From Actinomycetes bacterium (GTDB lineage Bacteria; Actinomycetota; Actinomycetes; S36-B12; GCA-2699445): a stretch of DNA of 64,000 nt. Positions 26,805 to 34,853 of this stretch are shown piece by piece. The DNA lies in contig JAHZLH010000053.1 of NCBI GenBank assembly GCA_022599915.1, positions 1-64,000 on the forward strand, read 5' to 3'. The translations under genes and the position numbers were made by a program. Positions within the stretch are counted from its first letter, which is position 1. Every line of letters begins with the position of its first letter. The notes under the pieces were generated by a model. The model saw nothing but the letters and a program-made list of their open reading frames with translations. It had not been told where the DNA came from and searched no databases.

Positions 26805-27223
26805 AGGGATGCTCGGGCTATCGCGAGGGCCTCATTCTCACTGGCAACGACCTCAACGCGCACACCACTCCTGCCCAAAACGAACCGAGCTGCGGCCCGA
26901 AGAGCCATGTTGGTATCCGCGAAAGCCACTAGCGCGAGTAGCTTGTTTTTGGCGGCGTCAATCTCGTGGGTCAATGCACGTCTTACATCAGGACTGGGGC
27001 GCCTGGCAGCCCGTAAATCGGCCACTACGACGAAGGAATACCATTTTGCGGCTAGTTTCCTCACCCGTTCCCACTCAGCGCTGACGCTCTGCGGGGTGGC
27101 ATCCGACACTTCCCTCATCATGACAATGCGATCAGACACCACCGAGACGCGCGACTCTAGCTTGGCTAACTCCTGATGAGAGAGGCTCCCCGTCGCGATC
27201 AGAATCCGACATCGCGGTCTCAA
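26801..27223 (-). CDS. Unknown 140-residue protein coupled to the GGDEF gene, STAS-like
   Basis: An alpha/beta protein of 140 residues. Strands are apparent at RILIATG, WYSFVVVADLR, KLLALVAFAD and VRVEVVASENE, alternating with helices. The ending ENEALAIARASL resembles the last helix of STAS or SpoIIAA-like folds that bind regulators. No known motif was identified and no function is claimed. It is the first gene of a two-gene operon (4-base overlap with the GGDEF start), so it probably modulates or senses for the cyclase. The TTG start is preceded by CATAAT six bases upstream; an internal start near residue 34 is possible. Confidence 0.65.
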   Translation of the reverse strand: MRPRCRILIATGSLSHQELAKLESRVSVVSDRIVMMREVSDATPQSVSAEWERVRKLAAKWYSFVVVADLRAARRPSPDVRRALTHEIDAAKNKLLALVAFADTNMALRAAARFVLGRSGVRVEVVASENEALAIARASL

Positions 27224-27634
27224 CCTGTGATTATGGCCCAGTGTGGGGCAGTCGCGGAGAAATCGCCCGGTCCAGAGATGAAGCGAATTTCAGTGGCGTG
27301 GCAACTGACGTTTTTTGCTGGTGTTCCCCTCGCGCCAATGAGGGGCGTGAGGATTTTCGCTTTGTACTTTACCCGTAGAGAAACCATGTGCTTCTCCCTC
27401 CCGCTACCAGCATGCGGTAGGGGTGGTCTGGGTGCAACCTGCTAGAAGGCTCCATTATTGCGAGGGTCTCCCTAGCGAAGTTGAGGGTTATCTCTCGGAG
27501 GACGCTGACTTCACCGACAAGGCAATGCCATGTTTTGAGCCCACTACCGAGGAAGTTCAGAGACCGATCGGTCGGGCTGGCGGTCTACCCCGACACTTCC
27601 GAGTCTTTTGTCGGTGATAGCGGTCCGATCCAGC
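27224..27634. other. 411-bp gap without a recognised gene
   Basis: It holds only a small hairpin (CTACC-GGTAG near 27407-27421) and a GACCGATCGGTC palindrome around 27561. Open frames here have no ribosome site and no recognisable content. Confidence 0.55.
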
Positions 27635-28363
27635 TTACGCAGCCATTTCGGTGGTGGAATTCTTGCGCTCGTCTCTGAGCGAAACAATCGCGGCGATCAG
27701 TATGCCGATCCAGAGGAACCAGTGGGTGTATTCGTAGAACAAACCACCTAGGATGCCGGTTTCCAAACAGACCAAGGCCGGGCGGAGGTACACCCTGCCT
27801 GCCAGCCGGTAGTCGTCGCCAGTCTTGCAGAGCCTTCCTGGTTTGTGAGCAGCTCGTTTTGCTATGGCAAAGAGGGCGGCAAAGGACAGGGCCAGGACAA
27901 GCCAGTAAATGACGAAATTCTGCAGGTTATAGCCATCGTCGCCCCGGACCATGAAAACCCGCAGCGTGAAATCGAAGGCCCCCTGCAACGGTGGCCGTTC
28001 TTCTGCGGACGGAAGATTCGCGAGGGTGAGAACGGGAAGCGAAACAATGCAGAACAGCCAGAGAAAGTTCAGCCAGATGATGATTCGGTCGTAATCACGC
28101 AAGTACTCAAACAATACGTGGTGATAGCGCCAACAAACTACTAGAACGATGAACGTGGTGATCACCCAGGTGAGGTCGGCATTTCGCTCAGTGAGGATCG
28201 TGCTCCAGTCGTCCAGCGGGTACCGGCGGATAGTTTCCACGGTGGGTAAGAAGAGCAGCGTGAGCGATATCGCCACGGCAGCATCGGTGAGGTAGGTGAG
28301 CCGGGTTATGTCACCTCTGGGTTCGGCAACGCTCATATCAGAACCTGATGATCCCTCAGTCAT
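27635..28363 (-). CDS. TMEM175/DUF1211-type potassium-channel-like protein
   Basis: A 242-residue protein with six hydrophobic segments. The first helix carries RLTYLTDAAVAISLTLLFL, where TMEM175 channels have R-x3-FSDAVFAI; the phenylalanine-serine-aspartate filter signature is changed to LTD. The second signature, WRYHHVLFEYLRDYDRIIIW, and N-x3-W at LNFLWLF match the family well. Bacterial TMEM175 proteins form tetrameric potassium channels at the membrane. The altered filter segment makes conductance uncertain. It stands alone, with about 180 bp of unannotated sequence on its 5' side. Confidence 0.8.
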   Translation of the reverse strand: MTEGSSGSDMSVAEPRGDITRLTYLTDAAVAISLTLLFLPTVETIRRYPLDDWSTILTERNADLTWVITTFIVLVVCWRYHHVLFEYLRDYDRIIIWLNFLWLFCIVSLPVLTLANLPSAEERPPLQGAFDFTLRVFMVRGDDGYNLQNFVIYWLVLALSFAALFAIAKRAAHKPGRLCKTGDDYRLAGRVYLRPALVCLETGILGGLFYEYTHWFLWIGILIAAIVSLRDERKNSTTEMAA

Positions 28364-28542
28364 CGCAACATCAATCTTGTCCTCTGGTCAGGTGGTAACG
28401 ACAGACGTCAGCATAGTCGGATTTGGGTCCAAAGGTGGTGCAGATTGTTACCGCCAAGACTTGAGAATCTGGTGCCCTCTGGTTGGTCGATTGCTGAGTT
28501 CCCCTGCCAGTAGCGGATCACCGAGTGGTCGCGACGTGTGGG

Positions 28543-29559
28543 CTAACTGACTGCGATCTGTACCGCGATAAGTGCCAGTACCGCCATGACGATCGTGACG
28601 ATGCCGCCGACCGCGAGGGCCGGTAGACCCTGCTTTGCCAGCTTTTTGAGGACCACGCCGGTGCCCAAACCGAACATCGCCGCGGCCAGCAGGATGTCTT
28701 TGGCTATCGCAGCAGAATCCAGCAGCCACTCTGGAAGCGCCAACACCGATCCGAGAAGCACGAGTGCCACAAATCCCAGCAGGAAGGGTGGCAGTAGGGT
28801 GGTCCAACCGTTCTGGTTCTCGGTGGCGGTGGTGTGCTCGTTCACTTCTGCGCGCACCATGAGACTCACCAAGATCACCAGCGGTGCCAACAGCAGCACT
28901 CTGGTCAGTTTTACGATGATGGCTGCGCTGGCTGCGGTGTCTCCGACGGGTGCAGCAGCTGCGACCACCTGTCCAACTTCGTGAACTGAGGCGCCGACCC
29001 AGGCGCCGTAGGCGATATCGGACAGACCCAGTGGCACTGCGAGTAGTGGCATGATCAGCAGCGCTAGCGTGCCGTACAAAGTGATGGAGGCAACCGCCAC
29101 GGTGGCGCCGTCATCCACATCTTCTTCCTTGTCCGGTAGTACCGCTGACATCGCCGCAATCGCACTGGCACCGCAGATTGCGGTACCGGTAGCGAGCAGA
29201 ATCCCGGCCGCACGTTGCAGTCGAAACACTCGAGCCGCAGCCATACCTGCCAGAAAAGTCAACGACACCACGGCGATCAGCAGCAGCAGACCGTCCCAGC
29301 CGAGTTGCGCCACCTCCGAGAACGTCACCGACAAACCCAGCAGGACCACACCAACCCGCAGCAATTTTTTGGCGCAAAACCGTAAGCCCGGTCGCATTGA
29401 TTCCGGTAGCGGAAAAACGTTGGCAATAGCAACACCCAAAAGAATGGCCACCGTGAGTGGGCCGAGAGCGGGACCCAAGGCCCATGACAATGCGATCGAA
29501 AGCGCAACTGCCGCTGTTGTTAACAGCAATCCCGGCGCATAGGTTCGGGCAGTGGACAC
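28543..29559 (-). CDS. YeiH/UPF0324-family putative sulfate exporter
   Basis: A 338-residue membrane protein with about ten helices of the UPF0324 (YeiH) family, tentatively called sulfate exporters. Landmarks are GPLTVAILLGVAIAN, LLRVGVVLLGLSVTFSEV, TGTAICGASAIAA, AYGAWVGASVHEVGQV and the closing KDILLAAAMFGLGTGV. Length is normal. The GTG at 29559 is preceded by TAGGGT six bases upstream on the minus strand, suggesting leaderless expression. Transport substrate unproven. Confidence 0.9.
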   Translation of the reverse strand: MSTARTYAPGLLLTTAAVALSIALSWALGPALGPLTVAILLGVAIANVFPLPESMRPGLRFCAKKLLRVGVVLLGLSVTFSEVAQLGWDGLLLLIAVVSLTFLAGMAAARVFRLQRAAGILLATGTAICGASAIAAMSAVLPDKEEDVDDGATVAVASITLYGTLALLIMPLLAVPLGLSDIAYGAWVGASVHEVGQVVAAAAPVGDTAASAAIIVKLTRVLLLAPLVILVSLMVRAEVNEHTTATENQNGWTTLLPPFLLGFVALVLLGSVLALPEWLLDSAAIAKDILLAAAMFGLGTGVVLKKLAKQGLPALAVGGIVTIVMAVLALIAVQIAVS

Positions 29560-29565
29560 TTCGGC

Positions 29566-29571
29566 ACCCTA
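29566..29571 (-). promoter_or_regulatory. Probable -10 box of a leaderless promoter (YeiH-like gene)
   Basis: TAGGGT, six bases, then the GTG start on the minus strand. Confidence 0.4.
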
Positions 29572-29803
29572 CTGGACTGGTCGGCTGTGTCGTGTCGTGT
29601 TGGGTGAATGACTTCTCCCTCGGCAGCGATTACCTGGATCCGTTGAAAACTGTCTCCGGGCCCCGGGTGCCGCACCGAGAGAACTGCTGGTTTGGTCTGG
29701 AATCGCTGGCGCTTACATGGCTGAGTTCCGAAATGTCGCAGTGCCGTGTAAGCGTTAGACGTCGGGGCCGGTCTTTCGGACAGACGCGGAGCGACGACGC
29801 AGC

Positions 29804-29809
29804 TAGGCT
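29804..29809 (+). promoter_or_regulatory. Probable -10 box of a leaderless promoter (pentapeptide gene)
   Basis: TAGGCT is followed by six bases and the ATG at 29816. The rest of the 256-bp gap before it shows nothing recognised. Confidence 0.4.
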
Positions 29810-29815
29810 GCGACC

Positions 29816-30574
29816 ATGTCGAGCAGATTCTTACCGGCGTTCCTCGTTTCTTGTGTGGCTGCCGCCGCTTTGGCGGTTCCGATGGTGGGGCAAGCAGGAG
29901 GTCACGTCACCATCGGCAAAGGGGCCAAGATTTGTGTGATGAAGAACAAAGCCGATTGCCGCAACGTTTCACACAAATGGTCGGCTGTATTTCACGGCAA
30001 GGCGAACAAGGCCAAGTTTCAGGCAGCCAAGCTAAAAGGAGCTGACTTTCGCGGCGCCGACCTGAAGAAGTCCAAGTTCGCCGGAGCCAAAATGAGGTAC
30101 GTAAACTTCACGGCTGCCAATCTGCGCAAAACGAAATTTGGCAGCAGCGCCAAGAGCGCGGGCCGAACAAATGTCTCCTCGGATGCTTGTCCGCCGTACT
30201 GTCCCGCCGCCAACTTGGATCAGGCCAATATGACCGATGCTGATCTAACTAATGCCGACTTCGCTGGAGCATCGCTGACGCAGACAACGTTCACCGGAGC
30301 GACTGCTGAGTACGCGATATTCAGTAGCGCTAGTGGCTATGGCGCGAACTTCAATGGCGCCAACCTTATGTTCGCCGAGATGATGCTCAGTAACCTCAGC
30401 GGAGCAGACCTCAGGAATGCGGTGCTCACTGGCACGAGTTTCCGCGACGCAGACCTCAGCGATGCTAATCTCACCGGTGCCGAGATCTCAGCGGAACTGC
30501 CCGCTGATTTCAGTGGCGCCACATTTAGCAACACCGTCTGTCCAGATGGCACCGCAACGAATGACACCTGCTGA
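29816..30574 (+). CDS. Secreted pentapeptide-repeat protein
   Basis: A 252-residue exported protein. Residues 1-27 are a signal peptide (LPAFLVSCVAAAALAVP...GQAGG). From about residue 60 pentapeptides of the A(D/N)Lxx type follow (AKLKGADFRGADLKK, ANLDQANMTDADLTNADFAGASL, SNLSGADLRNAVLTG), which stack into a right-handed quadrilateral beta helix. The two repeat blocks are separated by an insertion with cysteines (SSDACPPYCPAA), and further cysteines lie near the ends (ICVMKNKADC, VCPDGTATNDTC), suggesting disulfides. Function unknown; pentapeptide proteins range from gyrase protectants to surface scaffolds, and export favours the latter. Confidence 0.88.
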   Translation: MSSRFLPAFLVSCVAAAALAVPMVGQAGGHVTIGKGAKICVMKNKADCRNVSHKWSAVFHGKANKAKFQAAKLKGADFRGADLKKSKFAGAKMRYVNFTAANLRKTKFGSSAKSAGRTNVSSDACPPYCPAANLDQANMTDADLTNADFAGASLTQTTFTGATAEYAIFSSASGYGANFNGANLMFAEMMLSNLSGADLRNAVLTGTSFRDADLSDANLTGAEISAELPADFSGATFSNTVCPDGTATNDTC

Positions 30575-30616
30575 CGTGTGAGCTGACGCGCCTCCGGCAG
30601 CGGAATATGTCACGAA

Positions 30617-30635
30617 ACCTCAAGGCCACCTCAAG
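30617..30635 (+). promoter_or_regulatory. Direct repeat ACCTCAAG, 11-bp spacing: candidate response-regulator site
   Basis: ACCTCAAG at 30617 and again at 30628, one helical turn apart, upstream of the delta-60/FN3 gene. This spacing is typical of OmpR/PhoB-type regulators. No regulator is named. Confidence 0.35.
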
Positions 30636-30758
30636 ATTTGCCATGAGAGATTGCTCCGCAACGGGCATGTACCTAACGTCAAGTCATAGCCACGCTCGGT
30701 AGCCATTTCGTCGACGTTGATGCGCGTCACAGTACCGGGCCAAACGAGAGATGACGCG

Positions 30759-32942
30759 ATGTTGATGAAGAAGATAAGTTCCTTGTCGTTGGTGGCCGCT
30801 TTGGCTGTTGCGTTGTTGACTGCGGTGGGGGTTTCACCGGCTCGGGCTGCGGCGACGGATGGCACTGCTGATACTGCGTTCGATACGAAGGTGGGCACCA
30901 CCCTTAATGCCGCCGTGGTGGACGTAGCGGAGCAGGAGGATGGCAAGGTGCTCGCGGGCGGGTGGTTCAGTAATAGAGTTGCGCGGTTTAAGGCCGATGG
31001 CACGCCGGATGATGATTTTAATACCAATGCGGCCAATGCAATCACCGGTTCTTCAGGCCAAGGCCCGTACCCGTCGGCGATATTGGTGCAAGATGACGGC
31101 AAGATTGTTGTGGGGGGATATAAACTTACGGATTCACAGGAGTCTTTGATGCGTCTGAATCCTGATGGGACGCGCGACTTATCGTTCACTGAGTCAGTGA
31201 ACAATGAGGTAATGACTCTGGCTCAGGATGCCAGCGGGAACATCCTCGCGGGCGGTCATTTCACTAGCCCTGGTCAGAAACTTGCTCGCTTGGACAAAGA
31301 TGGAAACTCCGATGCTGGGTTCAATAATCACTTCGCTACGGGCGTCTTTAATAGCTACGTGTGGGACGTGGCCGTGAAGCCCAACGGCAAGATTGCTGTG
31401 TCGGGCGCGTTCTCGCTCCCAGCCGACGGTATTGCACAGTTCAACTCCGACGGAACCCCTGACACGACGTTCAACGATGACGTCGAAGGTGCGCGGGATA
31501 CTATTTACAAAAAGTACGTCGTTGCCACACCGAATAATGATGTCATCGTGGGCGGTCATTTCACTAGCCCTGGGGTGCGAATAGCGCGGTTCACTGATGC
31601 GGGTGCTACCGATACTACGTTCAACGGCAACGTCGGTTCCACGTTTAGTAGCAAGGTGCAGGCACTTGCTGTTCAGGCCGATGGGAAGGTGCTGGCCGGC
31701 AACAGTGACGGCGTGTATCGGTTCAACTCTGACGGCACGCCTGACACGACGTTCAACGGCAACGTTGCGGCCCAGAGCATTAAGAGTGTGAAGACGCTTG
31801 CGACGCAAGCCGATGGGCAAATCCTGGTCGGCGGAAGCAACCTTTCTTCCAGTTTGAGCTCCCATTATTTGATGCGACTGAACTCCGCCGCGCCGCCGCT
31901 TGCGCCGGTGTTGGATTCGGTGACCGCTGGTGATTCCGCTGCGGTGTTGTCGTGGACTGCGCCAACGTCTGATGGTGGTGCGGATATCACTGACTATGAG
32001 TACCGGTTGGATGGGTCCGGAGGCTGGACATCACTATCGACCACGGGGACTTCGGCGACCCTCACAGGTTTGACCAACGACACCACCTATGCGGTGGAAA
32101 TCCGAGCGGTGAATGGCGAAGGCAGCGGGGCAGCATCCAACAGTGTGAATTTCACGCCGGTGGCGACGCTGCCGGGTGCGCCGGTGTTGGATTCGGTGAC
32201 CGCTGGTGATTCCTCGGCGGTGTTGTCGTGGACTGCGCCAACGTCTGATGGTGGTGCGGATATCACTGACTATGAGTACCGGTTGGATGGGTCCGGAGGC
32301 TGGACATCACTTTCGACCACGGGGACTTCGGCGACCGTCACAGGTTTGACCAACGACACCACCTATGCGGTCGAGGTGCGGGCAGTGAACTCAGCCGGAA
32401 ATGGTGCGGCGTCGAACAGCGTGAACGTTACGCCCGCTGCACCTGCACCTGCACCTGCTGCACCGGCTGCGCCTGCATCGGCTGCGCCTGCGCCGGAGGC
32501 TTCCACGCCGTCGCAGCCGGCGATTGCGGCACCGCTCGTGCTGCTTAACGCGCAAAAAGTGCTGACCAAGTTGAAGCGGCAGCTGAAGCAGGGTCGGGAT
32601 AGTGCGAAGCTGTTGCGGTTGAAACTGAAACTGGGTGGTGATGCCAACGCGCGTCCGACCGAGATTCGGTGGCGATTCAAGATGGCGGGATCGCAGAACA
32701 AACAGCGGGCCAAGAATGGTTGGGCTAGTTGGCGTTCAGTCGCGGTGGCGCCAAGTGCTCAGCGAGTGCGACTGGACTTCGCTGATGCCGGCAAGGTGCG
32801 CAAAGCGCTGACCGGCAAGTTCGCCGACAACTCACCGGTTAAACTGCAGGTGCGTGGCGTCAATGCTGCTGGCGATGGGCCGATGAGTTCGGTGCGGCTG
32901 AAGCCAGCCACTCGCGCGGCCACGCTTCCCGCCAACGGCTAG
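30759..32942 (+). CDS. Large secreted delta-60-repeat protein with two FN3 domains
   Basis: A 727-residue exported protein. The signal peptide (MLMKKISSLSLVAALAVALLTA...ARA) covers about residues 1-30. Residues 35-375 contain about seven delta-60 repeats with the pattern VAVQ-DGKIVVGG...RFNSDGTPDTTFN, likely a beta propeller. Two fibronectin type III domains follow (about 382-474 and 474-560), then an Ala/Pro linker and a basic C-terminal beta domain (residues 600-727). No sortase motif or membrane anchor is visible, so it is secreted or wall-associated non-covalently. The ATG at 30759 was chosen for its GAGAG site and because it gives a clean signal peptide. Probably adhesive or structural (inference). 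Confidence 0.85.
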   Translation: MLMKKISSLSLVAALAVALLTAVGVSPARAAATDGTADTAFDTKVGTTLNAAVVDVAEQEDGKVLAGGWFSNRVARFKADGTPDDDFNTNAANAITGSSGQGPYPSAILVQDDGKIVVGGYKLTDSQESLMRLNPDGTRDLSFTESVNNEVMTLAQDASGNILAGGHFTSPGQKLARLDKDGNSDAGFNNHFATGVFNSYVWDVAVKPNGKIAVSGAFSLPADGIAQFNSDGTPDTTFNDDVEGARDTIYKKYVVATPNNDVIVGGHFTSPGVRIARFTDAGATDTTFNGNVGSTFSSKVQALAVQADGKVLAGNSDGVYRFNSDGTPDTTFNGNVAAQSIKSVKTLATQADGQILVGGSNLSSSLSSHYLMRLNSAAPPLAPVLDSVTAGDSAAVLSWTAPTSDGGADITDYEYRLDGSGGWTSLSTTGTSATLTGLTNDTTYAVEIRAVNGEGSGAASNSVNFTPVATLPGAPVLDSVTAGDSSAVLSWTAPTSDGGADITDYEYRLDGSGGWTSLSTTGTSATVTGLTNDTTYAVEVRAVNSAGNGAASNSVNVTPAAPAPAPAAPAAPASAAPAPEASTPSQPAIAAPLVLLNAQKVLTKLKRQLKQGRDSAKLLRLKLKLGGDANARPTEIRWRFKMAGSQNKQRAKNGWASWRSVAVAPSAQRVRLDFADAGKVRKALTGKFADNSPVKLQVRGVNAAGDGPMSSVRLKPATRAATLPANG
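31902..32095 (+). repeat. FN3-coding direct repeat, copy 1
   Basis: A 194-bp segment nearly identical to copy 2 at 32178-32371, offset 276 bp or exactly 92 codons. Only a few bases differ, mostly at TCCGCTGCG/TCCTCGGCG and ACTATCG/ACTTTCG, indicating recent duplication or gene conversion within the FN3 gene. Confidence 0.9.
32178..32371 (+). repeat. FN3-coding direct repeat, copy 2
   Basis: Partner of the copy at 31902-32095. Protein differences are limited to a few residues (for example SAAVL to SSAVL, SATLTGL to SATVTGL). Confidence 0.9.
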
Positions 32943-33034
32943 GTGGGGTCAGAGAGATCGCAGGCCTAGCAGCACGGCCCAAGGCTCAGCCGAGAGTCGA
33001 GGTTGCCACACCGGATAAGTTTCCGGAGTTTCGC

Positions 33035-33817
33035 TCAGTTGGGCGGAACGAGTGTGCCCGCAAAGACCTGCCAGGCAAGTGCGGTTTTGGCGACCAAGCT
33101 CAACACTATGTAGGTCTTCTCGCCGCGCAGGTATTCGGTCCACTTTCTGGCCGGCTTGTATTGCAGGTACTGCACCAGCGCGAAGCAGTTGAACAGCACG
33201 AACAGCGAGAACACGATGCCGTAAACGAATCCTGGTGTCTCGACGCCGACGGGCGAGTTGGGGGCAATCAGCAGGATTGCGATGATGATCCACGGCACGA
33301 TGCCGGCGATGCAGCCAAACCAGAATGCGGTGAGGCCGCCGCCCGGACTGACGTATTTTTCCTGCAGCCAGCCGAATAGAATCATGGCCACGTTCACGCC
33401 GAAGATCGCAATGATTGCAGCCACATCGCTGATGCCACAAATCTGTGCGATCAGCACAATCATGATCGAGGAACTGAGTGAGTACTCCACCCAGCGGAAG
33501 TAATTGTGGCGCTCCTGCAATCCTGCCGCGTACCGCGGGTAGAACCAGGGGCTGGCGACCAGGAAGTGGAACAGTGCTGACAGACCAAAGAAAGCTGCGA
33601 CTCCCCAGGCGACCCGCACATCAACTAGCGTGACCGGGTCGGTGAACGTGCTTCCGGGTGGTCCTTCCATGTAGGTCGCAGTCACCGGCAAGGTGAAGTC
33701 AGTCGCCAACACTAGAATCAGAATCATCTGGACGAGGTGGAAAATCCCCGCGATGAAGTTGAGCCGCCGTAGCTTGCTCAGCGTGGTGTCAGGGATGGTG
33801 TCAACGGTGGTAGCCAT
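33035..33817 (-). CDS. Heliorhodopsin
   Basis: A 260-residue seven-helix retinal protein of the heliorhodopsin family, which sits with its N-terminus in the cytoplasm, opposite to other rhodopsins. The Schiff-base lysine is Lys244 in VLSLVAKTALAWQVFAG and the counterion Glu111 in RWVEYSLSSSIMI. His27 (GIFHLVQ) and His84 (ALFHFLV) match the conserved His pair (His23, His80 in 48C12). Heliorhodopsins have slow photocycles and no proven pump activity; roles in light sensing or enzyme regulation are proposed. The ATG at 33817 gives the standard N-terminus and follows CACACT by six bases. No retinal synthesis gene is nearby. Confidence 0.93.
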   Translation of the reverse strand: MATTVDTIPDTTLSKLRRLNFIAGIFHLVQMILILVLATDFTLPVTATYMEGPPGSTFTDPVTLVDVRVAWGVAAFFGLSALFHFLVASPWFYPRYAAGLQERHNYFRWVEYSLSSSIMIVLIAQICGISDVAAIIAIFGVNVAMILFGWLQEKYVSPGGGLTAFWFGCIAGIVPWIIIAILLIAPNSPVGVETPGFVYGIVFSLFVLFNCFALVQYLQYKPARKWTEYLRGEKTYIVLSLVAKTALAWQVFAGTLVPPN

Positions 33818-33910
33818 GAGCACAGTGTGATGATTTTGAGGACCGTTTGCACGGAAGCGTCAACAGCGGTGTGGTCGACCGTATAACAATTCGCCGAAAT
33901 CGTTGCCCCG

Positions 33911-33962
33911 TCAGTGCTGCCGAAGGGGGGATAGCCCCGGCTACCCCGCGTGCTAATTCTTA
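33911..33962. repeat. 52-bp dispersed repeat with internal hairpin, copy A
   Basis: It begins TCAGTGCTGCCGAAG and continues through GGGGATAGCCCCGGCTACCCC, which folds as a hairpin with one bulge. It matches the element at 34802-34853 at nearly every base in the same orientation. It lies upstream of the heliorhodopsin start in a 275-bp gap with no gene. Confidence 0.85.
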
Positions 33963-34092
33963 GGGACCAGGCTTCTTGGTGGGCTTGCGGGGCCGCAACC
34001 TAGACGAGAATCGAGGTTACGGGATCCTTGGTGAAATAAGGTTGGGTCAGGGCCCTGATTGCATCGACAAAGCAAGATAGGACACTTGAGAA

Positions 34093-34758
34093 ATGGCAGA
34101 CCAGCGGATGAAACCGTTCGATCGTTTGACCAGACGGTGGTATCGAGAGTTCTACCCAAGGTTCTATCGGCAAGTCGACAAACTTTGGCGTACAGCACCA
34201 CCCGAAGTGAAGGCCTCCGATGGTCGCCTTGTTACGCAGGGAGAATCATGGGCCGTGCATATGGTTAGGGGGGGTGAACTTCCTGCCTGGGGAAGAGTGC
34301 AGCTGCGGTCTTGGTTGGCTGTCGTTCATGCTTGGCAGGACAGATGGGCAAAGTTTGACGCCTACGCGTTGGGGATTGAGGATGATCGATTAGTAGCCAT
34401 TGGTGGCGTGGCTCTTCGAGAGGCAGTGACTGAAGCCGGAGCGATCAGGATTGCTTTGTTCGGCGGGATGTATGTGGACCCTGCTTATCGGACCACCCCT
34501 GGCCGCGGGCTCATGCTACAGCGAGCTCGAGTGGATTTCGCCAAGCAGAATGACTGTGATTTCGCGCTGTTGATCTGTCGTCCCGAACTCGTGCCGTACA
34601 ACGAAAGAAGTGGATGGCGAGTGTTCCAGCACGATGTCTATTACGAGCGATACGGCCAACGGGAAGCGATGGGTGGGTCTGTTGCCACCTTGGTGCTTCC
34701 GCTCACTGAGGCTGACCTCGTTGACGCCGACATCGACCTGTGTGGACTACCGGCCTGA
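34093..34758 (+). CDS. GNAT-family N-acetyltransferase
   Basis: A 221-residue acetyltransferase. The first 60 residues are a basic extension (RRWYREFYPRFYRQVDKLW). The GNAT core spans about 75-205, with beta4 and motif A in LFGGMYVDPAYRTTPGRGLMLQRARVDF; the acetyl-CoA loop is the variant TPGRGL in place of R-x2-G-x-G. LLICRPELVPYNERSGWRVF is the beta5-beta6 part and resembles NodA/AAC(2')-like members. The substrate is unknown. The gene lies between two copies of a 52-bp repeat, which raises the possibility that it arrived as an insertion (inference). Confidence 0.82.
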   Translation: MADQRMKPFDRLTRRWYREFYPRFYRQVDKLWRTAPPEVKASDGRLVTQGESWAVHMVRGGELPAWGRVQLRSWLAVVHAWQDRWAKFDAYALGIEDDRLVAIGGVALREAVTEAGAIRIALFGGMYVDPAYRTTPGRGLMLQRARVDFAKQNDCDFALLICRPELVPYNERSGWRVFQHDVYYERYGQREAMGGSVATLVLPLTEADLVDADIDLCGLPA

Positions 34759-34801
34759 CGCGAGGGCGTCCCACCGCCAACTGACCGCGGCTGCGGCAGC
34801 C

Positions 34802-34853
34802 TCAGTGCTGCCGAAAGGGGGATAGCCCCGGCTACCCCGCGTGCTAGTTCTTG
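34802..34853. repeat. 52-bp dispersed repeat with internal hairpin, copy B
   Basis: Partner of the copy at 33911-33962. It spans the stop codon of the secreted-protein gene (minus strand), and its hairpin GGGGTAGC-CGGG-GCTATCCCC lies just after that stop, as a terminator would. Two or three bases differ between the copies. Confidence 0.85.

Noticed and set aside
27176-27678. Plus-strand open frames in the gap before the TMEM175-like gene
   Set aside because: No ribosome site, no recognisable sequence, partly antisense to flanking genes.
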